From Lysinibacillus_B sp036662795 (GTDB taxonomy: Bacteria; Bacillota; Bacilli; Bacillales_A; Planococcaceae), in assembly GCF_036662795.1 (NCBI RefSeq), contig NZ_JBAFWZ010000025.1, positions 1-50,811 on the forward strand: 50,811 bases of DNA, written 5' to 3'. The position numbers and the translations under genes were made by a program. Shown one piece after another: positions 1-6,498 of the stretch (position 1 is its first letter; each line of letters begins with the position of its first letter). The notes beneath the pieces are model-generated. The model was not told the DNA's origin. It was given only the letters and a program-made list of their open reading frames with translations, and did no database searches.

Positions 1-230
1 TTGTACGAAGCTAGCGGGTTATTAACCCCTATCTGGATAAGTCTAGATTCGAATATATTAGAAGATTTTTGATACGGAGCTAGCGGGATTTTAAACCCTT
101 TTCTAGATAAGTCTAGAAGCGTATATATCATGAGTTTTTTGTACGAAGCTAGCGGGTTATTAACCCCTATCTGGATAAGTCTAGATTCGAATAGTCAAAA
201 GCTTTTTGGTACGAAGCTAGCACCTTTTAC
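1..230 (+). repeat. 69-bp direct repeats (about 3.3 copies, cut by window edge)
   Basis: The motif GAAGCTAGC or its variant GGAGCTAGC recurs with its CTAG at 11, 80, 149 and 217, so steps are 69, 69 and 68 bp. Copies 1 and 3 are nearly identical over about 55 bases, copy 2 is diverged, and copy 4 is broken off after CTAGC. Each full copy contains a small dyad (GGGTT-ATT-AACCC in copies 1 and 3) followed by a TCTAGA-like palindrome. No gene is visible here. The period does not match the 21-bp arrays downstream. Function is unknown; the left end may continue outside the window. Confidence 0.85.
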
Positions 231-310
231 TGATCAGAAATGATTCTATGTAAGAACCAACTCTGTGAATGTAGAGTGATTGGTTGTTTTGTAAAGAATA
301 AGAAATAGAT

Positions 311-349
311 AAGGAGACCTGAACTGAAAATGGACGGGTCTTCTTTTTT
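311..349 (+). terminator. Rho-independent terminator before array 1
   Basis: AAGGAGACC (311-319) pairs with GGTCTTCTT (337-345), nine pairs with one G-T, followed by a T run to 349. It points rightward, so it should end a plus-strand transcript that begins left of the window or inside the 69-bp repeats. Confidence 0.7.
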
Positions 350-376
350 GGTTGGGAGGTGGGGGTTTTGGTGGGG
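350..376 (+). other. G-rich leader between terminator and array 1
   Basis: G runs of 2, 3, 2, 5, 2 and 4 bases occur at 350-376, directly after the terminator T run. A two-layer G-quadruplex is possible on the plus strand. A comparable G/T-rich stretch precedes array 4. Confidence 0.5.
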
Positions 377-870
377 TTTGTGCGGATAGCACACTCTTTT
401 GTGCGGATGGCACACTCTTTTGTGCGGATGGACACCTTTTGTTCGTATAACACATGCTTTTGTGCGGATACGGACATCTCTTGTGCGGATAGCACACCCT
501 TTTGTTCGGATAACACATGCTTTTGTTCGGATAGCACATGCTTTTGTTCGGATACGGACACCTTTTGTGCGGATAGCTCATGCTTTTGTTCGGATACGGA
601 CACCTTTTGTGCGGATAGCTCATGCTTTTGTTCGGATACGGACACCTCTTGTGCGGATAGCACACTCTTTTGTGCGGATGGACACCTTTTGTGCGGATAG
701 CACATGCTTTTGTGCGGATGCGGACACCTCTTGTGCGGATAGCACACTCTTTTGTTCGGATACGGACACCTTTTGTGCGGATGGGCCCCTTTTGTGCGGA
801 TAGCACATGCTTTTGTTCGGATACGGACACCTCTTGTGCGGATAGGCCCCTTTTGTGCGAATAGCACATT
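377..870 (+). repeat. Array 1, family A 21-bp tandem repeats (24 units)
   Basis: The core T-T-T-T-G-T-(G/T)-C-G-G-A-T recurs with CGGAT (CGTAT or CGAAT in variants) at 383, 404, 425, 444, 465, 486, 507, 528, 549, 570, 591, 612, 633, 654, 675, 694, 715, 736, 757, 778, 797, 818, 839 and 858. Nineteen steps are 21 bp and four are 19 bp; no other step occurs. The 6-8 bases between cores vary within a small local set, such as GCACATGC, GCACACTC and CGGACACC. Long open frames on both strands here come from the repeat and should not be annotated as proteins. Confidence 0.95.
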
Positions 871-877
871 CTTCAAA

Positions 878-985
878 AAATACTAGCCAAAATTTTGAAA
901 ATACTAGCCACTTTTTGAAAAATACTAGCCGATTTTTTTGAAATACTAGCCACTTTTTGAAATTTACTCGCCAATCTGAAATCTC
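878..985 (+). repeat. Family C 21-bp repeats (5 units) inside array 1
   Basis: TACTAGCC, with TACTCGCC in the last unit, starts at 881, 902, 923, 944 and 965: exactly 21 bp each time. The rest of each unit is A/T runs of the type ACTTTTTGAAA. The sequence is unrelated to the GTGCGGATA core yet keeps the same period, and it splits array 1 into two blocks. Confidence 0.9.
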
Positions 986-1020
986 AAGGCAAAAATAGTA
1001 GCTATATGTACTTGCAGGCA

Positions 1021-1097
1021 CTCTGTTGTGCGGATGGGCCCCTTTTGTGCGGATACGGACACCTCTTGTATGGATAGCACACTTTTTTGTTCGGATT
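1021..1097 (+). repeat. Array 1 second block, family A (4 units)
   Basis: Cores are at 1031, 1050, 1071 (degenerate, TGTATGGAT) and 1092, with steps of 19, 21 and 21 bp. Orientation is the same as the first block. Positions 1098-1207 up to the NERD gene hold no recognisable feature. Confidence 0.85.
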
Positions 1098-1207
1098 CGG
1101 CTCCAGCTCCGATGCAGATCCTTTATTCAACAGCACCTCTTAAAATAAAAGTAATTTTCGAATAAGAAAATTTTAGATTCCCCAACCTTTTTTCCTTCAA
1201 TTTACTT

Positions 1208-2185
1208 TTATAGTTTTAATTCGTATTTGCTTGATTTTGTGTGACCGATTCTGCGGATACTAGTCGAATTCAAAATTCGGATTGCTTCGAAACGATTTCT
1301 TAATCCTAAATAATTCAAAGCATCCCTACTTGTTATATAATTTCCTATCAACACATAATAATCCTGCAACGCTTTAACATGAGCATGGCGATCAGTGACG
1401 CCACAACTTCCACACTTCCACGTACGATTTAATCGAATCATCGGAATGGTGCCGCAATGCGTACATTCTACACCGATTCGAATAAAATATGGTGGTATAT
1501 TATAGTAATCACATAGAGGAAAGCGATGCCAAGGCGTTGAGATATTTTGCAATAACTTTGAAAGAGCTGCAATGTTGCTATAGTTTTTATCAACTTTAAA
1601 CGACTTAATATAATTTAAAATATCTTTGCCAACAAAAACCGGGAATTGGGTTGTTGACTTCTCAATAATAACGTTGTTAAAAGGGAAAATGATTGCGCTG
1701 TAAATGGGGAGGTTTACAGCGTGCTTCTTGAAAAATGCATCAAGAGCAAAATGAAGTCGTTCAAGCTGACTTTCGGGACTTTGGAACACCTCTTCGGTTC
1801 CGTCCTCATTCCGACGAATTAGTTGTCGCGGGTTCGTCGTGAAAATCAAATGGCCTTTAATATTTTTTACTTCTAAAAGTAGGCACCAGTTTTTCGTTAA
1901 AAGAAGTAGATCGATTTGATTCTTTCCAATAAAAATATTATGCAATAGTAGCATATCTTGGTTGAGTTCCGTTTCAAACAACTCAATCAAATAACGCTCG
2001 CCGAAATCACCAGCTTCTATGCGTTTTATTTCATCTTGTATTTGCGGATACTTTTCATGCTCTGGATGCAAGCGCTTAGATAGTGTCACAAGTCCATATT
2101 GAAATAATGACTTTTTAAACGTAGAAATAAAAAGGTCCTCCTTTGCTAAGCAAAAAGAGGAAAAATGGGTTGAGGAAAGATTCAT
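1208..2185 (-). CDS. NERD-domain protein with C-terminal zinc ribbon
   Basis: Likely a nuclease-related-domain (NERD) protein of 325 aa; cellular role unknown. An N-terminal region is followed by GERY (residues 62-65), NQIDLLLL (89-96, Asp92) and LLLEVKN (102-108, Glu105/Lys107), which match the E...D-x(n)-ExK metal-site pattern of NERD and related nucleases. Residues 241-261 carry CTHC...CGSC, a four-cysteine zinc ribbon, followed by about 60 residues that resemble a helical DNA-binding tail (inference). The start at 2185 has only a weak ribosome site. A strong AAAGGAGG lies inside the frame at codons 14-17, eight bases before an in-frame ATT, so a later start is possible. The gene converges on array 1 and is followed by no obvious terminator. 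Confidence 0.75.
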   Translation of the reverse strand: MNLSSTHFSSFCLAKEDLFISTFKKSLFQYGLVTLSKRLHPEHEKYPQIQDEIKRIEAGDFGERYLIELFETELNQDMLLLHNIFIGKNQIDLLLLTKNWCLLLEVKNIKGHLIFTTNPRQLIRRNEDGTEEVFQSPESQLERLHFALDAFFKKHAVNLPIYSAIIFPFNNVIIEKSTTQFPVFVGKDILNYIKSFKVDKNYSNIAALSKLLQNISTPWHRFPLCDYYNIPPYFIRIGVECTHCGTIPMIRLNRTWKCGSCGVTDRHAHVKALQDYYVLIGNYITSRDALNYLGLRNRFEAIRILNSTSIRRIGHTKSSKYELKL

Positions 2186-2287
2186 TAAAAATAATTATGA
2201 ACCTATTCTAATTATACTTATATTATTATTCAATTTCAAATATTTTCTAAAATAGTATTTCGAAAAATCCGATTAAACCGATAAATA

Positions 2288-2323
2288 AAAAAGCACCATT
2301 CTTCTATAGAATTAGCGCTTTTT
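2288..2323 (-). terminator. Hairpin terminator after the IDEAL-domain gene
   Basis: AAAAAGC (2288-2294) and GCTTTTT (2317-2323) form the stem, with an inner ATTCT/AGAAT pair. Read on the minus strand it ends in a T run and lies 17 bases after the stop of the gene at 2340-2816. Confidence 0.6.
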
Positions 2324-2339
2324 CACCTGGAGAACGTGC

Positions 2340-2816
2340 TCACATCGCATAGCCTCCATTAAATTTATCCTTTTTCATCATTAAATCATAAAATAATTCT
2401 TCATTGCGTTGGGCTAAGGCATCGTCAATTAATCGCGAAAGGTTTGCCTCCTCTAAAGATTGGATGAGCCCTTGTACCTCCTCATCAATTTCCACAGTCT
2501 CATGCTCGATTGCTTTTACCTCGGCAGTTTTTCCCTCTAAAATTGGCTTCAAATGCTCGTGCACATTTGAGACTAATAAAAGCTGATAAAGTGGTAGACG
2601 AATAAATCGGTTGCCGCGCTGGAATACAAACACCTCAGATAAATTTTCCACCTGCATCGTCGTTAGATTGACAATCATTTCCTTACCTTCAATCGGGATG
2701 AAATGATACACTTCTTCGTCCTTCAAAATTGAAAAATATTGATATGCAAACACTAAGCGCATTTTTGTCCCAGATACTTTTGTGTAAAAAGGCTTCATGA
2801 ATTGAACAGTAATCAT
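2340..2816 (-). CDS. IDEAL-domain protein
   Basis: A 158-aa cytoplasmic protein. The last about 35 residues (RLIDDALAQRNEELFYDL, near 128-145) match the IDEAL domain, a short C-terminal helical module of Bacillales proteins such as YpiB. The first about 90 residues have no family I recognise; they look like beta strands with a run of phenylalanine and basic residues. The ribosome site GGAGG sits eight bases before ATG at 2816. It lies downstream of an unknown small gene on the same strand. Function is not known; IDEAL modules are thought to mediate protein contacts. Confidence 0.75.
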   Translation of the reverse strand: MITVQFMKPFYTKVSGTKMRLVFAYQYFSILKDEEVYHFIPIEGKEMIVNLTTMQVENLSEVFVFQRGNRFIRLPLYQLLLVSNVHEHLKPILEGKTAEVKAIEHETVEIDEEVQGLIQSLEEANLSRLIDDALAQRNEELFYDLMMKKDKFNGGYAM

Positions 2817-3048
2817 ATAATACCCCTCCTAATAGTTAAAATATTCTGACTCTAAGAGAAATAACACAACATTTCGGATAGGTATTTATATACATTTTCG
2901 CCCCTTTCAATAATTTTTTGAGACAAAAACGGTTTCTATCATCAAAAATGTGTTTAATTTGAAAAATCAGGTTATAAAATAATTCTTTAGCATTAGATAT
3001 TTTCTTAACAGTAATATACCCATACTTTTCCTTTTTCAAACTTCCACA

Positions 3049-3363
3049 TTATTGAAATTTACGTCGACGTATGCTCGTCGAAAACGAAATCGAGTTACTC
3101 GAATAGACGGTAACCCCTTCAAGTAAATTATGTATAGCATCGTAGTTATAATTTCGTTGTGTAATAATGATGATCCCTTTTTTAAAATCGAAAATAACTT
3201 TGTCATAATAATAGCCATTCAAAATAATCCGATTAAATTCCCTGTACATTTTATTGGATTTAATAATCAATTTCGTTTTTGCTTTTTCGTGGATGCCCAA
3301 ATTTAGGGTCCAATGAAAAGCTCTATCATTTACAACGTCATTTGCTACAAAAGAAATATTCAT
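3049..3363 (-). CDS. Small protein of unknown function
   Basis: About 104 aa from ATG at 3363 (109 aa if TTG at 3378 is used, which lies ten bases after GGAGGAG). It is rich in Ile, Asn, Tyr and Arg, with alternating hydrophobic residues suggestive of beta strands (LIIKSNK, VIFDFKKGIIIITQ), and ends in a basic tail SIRRRKFQ. No signal peptide or membrane segment is seen. I do not recognise a family. It is divergent from the XRE regulator at 3549, so the regulator might control it (inference from arrangement only). Confidence 0.55.
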   Translation of the reverse strand: MNISFVANDVVNDRAFHWTLNLGIHEKAKTKLIIKSNKMYREFNRIILNGYYYDKVIFDFKKGIIIITQRNYNYDAIHNLLEGVTVYSSNSISFSTSIRRRKFQ

Positions 3364-3450
3364 TTTATAGACCTTCAAAATTATAACTCTCCTCCTAACA
3401 TTCTTACAATATTATGCAAAATTATATATCATTTATGAGTCATTTTTCTT

Positions 3451-3495
3451 AAATCCCACATTCTGAGAATCCTTTTTCCACGGAGCGTGGGATTT
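3451..3495. promoter_or_regulatory. Large dyad upstream of the XRE regulator
   Basis: AAATCCCAC (3451-3459) and GTGGGATTT (3487-3495) are perfect inverted repeats around an inner ATTCT-G-AGAAT palindrome (3460-3470). It lies in the divergent gap, 54 bases before the GTG of the regulator, so it could be its operator. No T run follows on either strand, which argues against a simple terminator. Confidence 0.5.
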
Positions 3496-3548
3496 GCTAT
3501 TATTAATAGGAGCTTAATTTAGATTAGGTAATAAAAGGAGGGATTTGT

Positions 3549-4022
3549 GTGACCTTTCATCAACGTTTAAGAGAATTTCGTAAAAATGAACTGAATATTA
3601 GTTTGACGGAGGCAGCCTATCGACTAAATCTAAAACCTAATACATACTCAAATTATGAAAATGGTGAGCGTCCTCTTCCTTTTAACACTGTGCTTGAATT
3701 AAAAGAAAAATTTGCAATATCTGATGAGACATTTCTTAATATGTTATTTGATCGACCGAGAGAACGAAGGCGTCTAACCGCTGAGCAGATGGCCTTGCAG
3801 ACCCAGGAAATATGGGAGCGCTACTCGACAAATTATGGCGAGGCCTATTATGATTTCATTTCTTCGACACCCGAAATACGTGAATTGATTAGTCAGCTTG
3901 CCATGCTCGATAGCAAAAAACAAAAAAGATGCTTAAACGCGATTCGTACGATCGTTTCTTTACAGGCGGATTTACTAACAAAAATTGAAAAGCTTGAAAA
4001 CGGGGATGGAGAGGAAGACTAG
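3549..4022 (+). CDS. XRE-family helix-turn-helix regulator
   Basis: A 157-aa DNA-binding protein. Residues 1-60 form an XRE/Cro fold: QRLREFRKN, SLTEAAYRLNLKPNTYSNYENGERPLPF is the usual helix 2-3 pattern ending in Y-x-N/G-E-R-P. The C-terminal half is helical and charged, with a likely coiled-coil end, probably for dimerisation. It has no peptidase or ligand domain I recognise. Start is GTG at 3549 with AAAGGAGG 7 bases upstream. It is divergent from the small gene at 3049 and is followed by the GC-rich patch and a terminator. Confidence 0.8.
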   Translation: MTFHQRLREFRKNELNISLTEAAYRLNLKPNTYSNYENGERPLPFNTVLELKEKFAISDETFLNMLFDRPRERRRLTAEQMALQTQEIWERYSTNYGEAYYDFISSTPEIRELISQLAMLDSKKQKRCLNAIRTIVSLQADLLTKIEKLENGDGEED

Positions 4023-4140
4023 AGCGGGAGCCGGAACCGATCTGGGGGCTGGGCGGAACTGAAGATTAGAGCGCGTGCGGAAGCGGGGCCTGGGCGGCGG
4101 CTTATCTAAAGACGGGGGCTCGAGATGGGAGCGCGTGTGA
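4023..4140 (+). other. GC-rich non-coding patch with B-like motif
   Basis: Positions 4021-4080 are about 67% G+C in an otherwise A+T-rich window. Imperfect repetition is visible: GAGCGCGTG at 4069 and 4129, GGGCGG at 4051 and 4092. The 18-mer at 4051-4068 matches family B at array 3 (18628-18645) with three transitions. It lies between the stop of the XRE gene and its terminator, so it would form that mRNA's 3' untranslated region. Confidence 0.6.
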
Positions 4141-4142
4141 AA

Positions 4143-4168
4143 AGTAACCTAGTAAGGTTGCTTTTTTT
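4143..4168 (+). terminator. Terminator of the XRE gene, before array 2
   Basis: AGTAACCT (4143-4150), loop AGTA, AGGTTGCT (4155-4162), then a T run. It reads rightward and sits about 120 bases after the XRE stop. Array 2 starts about 70 bases further on. Confidence 0.75.
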
Positions 4169-4233
4169 GATAACTTTAAAAGTTTGATTGTATTTTTAGG
4201 GGGCTGCTTAATTGATTTTAGTAGTTGGATGCT

Positions 4234-4785
4234 GTTTTGTGCGGATGGGGGCTGCTTTTGTGCGGATACTCGCCTCTTTTGTGCGGATGGCCTCCTTTTG
4301 TTCGGATACTCGCCTCTTTTGTGCGGATAGTCGATCCTTTTGTGCGCATACACCCCTCTTTTGTGCGGTTGGCTCCCTTTTGTTCGGATAGACACCTCTT
4401 TTGTGCGGATACACGCTCCTTTTGTGCGCATACACGCCTCTTTTGTGCGAATGGCTCCCTTTTGTTCGGATACTCGCCTCTTTTGTTCGGATAGACACCG
4501 CTTTTGTGCGGATACACACTGCTTTTGTTCGGATAGCCGATCCTTTTGTTCGCATACACGCCTCTTTTGTGCGGGTGGCTCTCTTTTGTGCGCATACACC
4601 CCTCTTTTGTGCGGTTGGCTCCCTTTTGTTCGGATAGACACCTCTTTTGTGCGGATACACGCTCCTTTTGTTCGCATACACACCTCTTTTGTTCGGATAG
4701 CCTATCCTTTTGTTCGCATACACACCTCTTTTGTGCGGATACACACTGCTTTTGTTCGCATACACGCTCCTCTTGTCCACAAATA
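4234..4785 (+). repeat. Array 2, family A 21-bp tandem repeats (27 units)
   Basis: Cores (CGGAT, CGCAT or close variants) start at 4242, 4263, 4284, 4303, 4324, 4345, 4366, 4385, 4406, 4427, 4448, 4467, 4488, 4509, 4530, 4551, 4572, 4591, 4612, 4631, 4652, 4673, 4694, 4715, 4736, 4757 and a degenerate one at 4778. Five steps are 19 bp and 21 are 21 bp. The variable parts (CTCGCCTC, CACGCTCC, GACACCTC and others) differ from those of array 1. An 81-base block at 4345 is repeated at 4591. It is open in several frames, which produces false ORFs. Confidence 0.95.
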
Positions 4786-4914
4786 CGCTTTCTGTACATA
4801 CACGTTTCTTTTAGATGCTACTTTGTCGACCGGAGATGGTATCTGGAGTCGGTATCTTTACCTGTGAATCAAATTCGAGCTATAATAAAAGGAACGACTT
4901 TTTTAGGAGAGGTT

Positions 4915-6486
4915 ATGATGGGGCTTTCTATTACGGCGATTGCGCTTGAAAATAAGGACTTTATTCTTAGGGTTTTGGAGAAATATGAACGTGAGCTGCA
5001 TCCTTCTTCGGCTGAGGATGAGGAGATTGTGCGACGGGCTGTGTTTTCGGTGAGAAATAAATCGGTGCTGTTTGAGCGGTATAATCCGACTGCCTCGAAG
5101 CTGTATACGGTTGTGCAGGATGTGCGGCCTGCGGAGGTGATGATTGATTTTCACTATAATGGTGTACAATGTACGTGTCCGCAAAAGCTTTGTCGGCATC
5201 AGCTTGGTGTAATGCTCGGGCTGTATCAGCATTTTGGCTCGGTGCAGGATTGGGCTGCGAATTGGCGAGCTAAAAAAAATGTGCAGTTGAATCAGTTGGC
5301 GGCAGAGCGTAGTCCGGAGAGCTGGCAACGGATGGTTGATGAGGTGATGGGGCATATTCTTCAGTCCAATCGACGCATTGAAAGCTATGTTGTCACATCC
5401 ATTATTGAAAGTGCTCATGGGAAACTGCGCCGCTATATGCCATATGAGCGTGAATGGCAGCCCCTCTTTAAATTATTTATCGAGCTAGCTGTGCTGAATA
5501 AGCTTTGGGCACATTGTATAAAAACCGATTCACCGATGACCTCAGAGTATTTCCATTATGCGATTGATAAGCGCTATGACTATGGGGCTGATGTAATGGA
5601 TGAGCTCGGTACGCGATCGCGGCTGTTTGCTACGGATCCATTTTATGATGCCTTGCAGGAGCAGGTGCGACAGCTTCTTCTCCAGGGAAAAGGCTTATTA
5701 CAATACCGATTAAAATTTTATCTACGATGCTGGGATACAATTTTCAATGAGCGACAGCGGGCAAGTCAGGAGCTAGAAATACTACAAGGTACGCTACCTG
5801 ATATTGAGTTCCCTATAAAAATTATCGAGCTCATTTTCCACATTAAGCTAAAGAATCGCGAAGCCATCGTAGAGAACGTTCAGCATGTCGATGCGAATCA
5901 AATTCAAATTTACGAGGCGATTGTTCACTTTGCCTTGAATCAAAACGATGAGCAATCAGCGACACTTATTTTAAAGGCTATGCTCCCTCATTTGCCCTAC
6001 TACATTAATGAGGTGCTCGTTCCGCATCAGCGTCAAATGTTCGTTCGTCAGTTAAACACACTGTATACTGAGGTCGAACTCAACGATGAGGAAGAGATGC
6101 TGTTGTATGGGGCATTCGGACGTTACGGCATTCAACCGTACTCTGATTTTTTATTGCGTAGGGAGCGGTACGATGAATGGGTTGCGCTGCATCATTTATA
6201 TCCTTCTTCTATTTCGCATTTAGAAGCGTGTGGACTCAAGCAGGTTTTAAAGGTAAATCCGGGAGTCTTGCTGCCACTCTATCATCATTATGCAATGGAA
6301 GAAGTACGACAAAAATCGCGTATGAACTATAAGCAGGCGACACGAATTTGGAAGTCGATGAAATCTGCTGCCAAAAAAGCAGGGAAAGTACAGTATTTCG
6401 ACGATTATATCGAAACGGTACGGGGGCAATTTAAACGACTTCGTGCGCTTCAAGAAGAGCTTGAGAAAGCAAATTTACTATCCTAA
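4915..6486 (+). CDS. SWIM zinc-finger protein (YwqB-like)
   Basis: 523 aa from ATG at 4915, preceded by AGGAG at 4905. The frame stays open back to 4546 only because array 2 has no stops, so the upstream 123 codons are not real. Residues 86-95 are C-T-C-P-Q-K-L-C-R-H, the CxCx(n)CxH SWIM finger, which binds zinc and contacts DNA or protein. The rest is helical and rich in Leu, Gln and Tyr. It is followed after 12 bases by the SNF2 helicase, whose ribosome site overlaps this stop, so the two are co-translated. The same pair exists as ywqB-ywqA in B. subtilis. Role unknown; a partner of the helicase is the best inference. Confidence 0.85.
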   Translation: MMGLSITAIALENKDFILRVLEKYERELHPSSAEDEEIVRRAVFSVRNKSVLFERYNPTASKLYTVVQDVRPAEVMIDFHYNGVQCTCPQKLCRHQLGVMLGLYQHFGSVQDWAANWRAKKNVQLNQLAAERSPESWQRMVDEVMGHILQSNRRIESYVVTSIIESAHGKLRRYMPYEREWQPLFKLFIELAVLNKLWAHCIKTDSPMTSEYFHYAIDKRYDYGADVMDELGTRSRLFATDPFYDALQEQVRQLLLQGKGLLQYRLKFYLRCWDTIFNERQRASQELEILQGTLPDIEFPIKIIELIFHIKLKNREAIVENVQHVDANQIQIYEAIVHFALNQNDEQSATLILKAMLPHLPYYINEVLVPHQRQMFVRQLNTLYTEVELNDEEEMLLYGAFGRYGIQPYSDFLLRRERYDEWVALHHLYPSSISHLEACGLKQVLKVNPGVLLPLYHHYAMEEVRQKSRMNYKQATRIWKSMKSAAKKAGKVQYFDDYIETVRGQFKRLRALQEELEKANLLS

Positions 6487-6498
6487 GGAGTAGAGTCT

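Noticed and set aside
377..870. CRISPR array
   Set aside because: Constant part is only about 13 bp and the 6-8 bp variable parts recur within the array; no cas genes are nearby.
217..1021. ORFs of 60-219 codons over array 1 on both strands
   Set aside because: They are translations of the 21-bp repeat, lack ribosome sites, and 19-bp units shift their frames.
2836..3039. Minus-strand ORF of 67 codons after the small unknown gene
   Set aside because: TTG start without a good ribosome site, unusual composition and no family; too weak to call.
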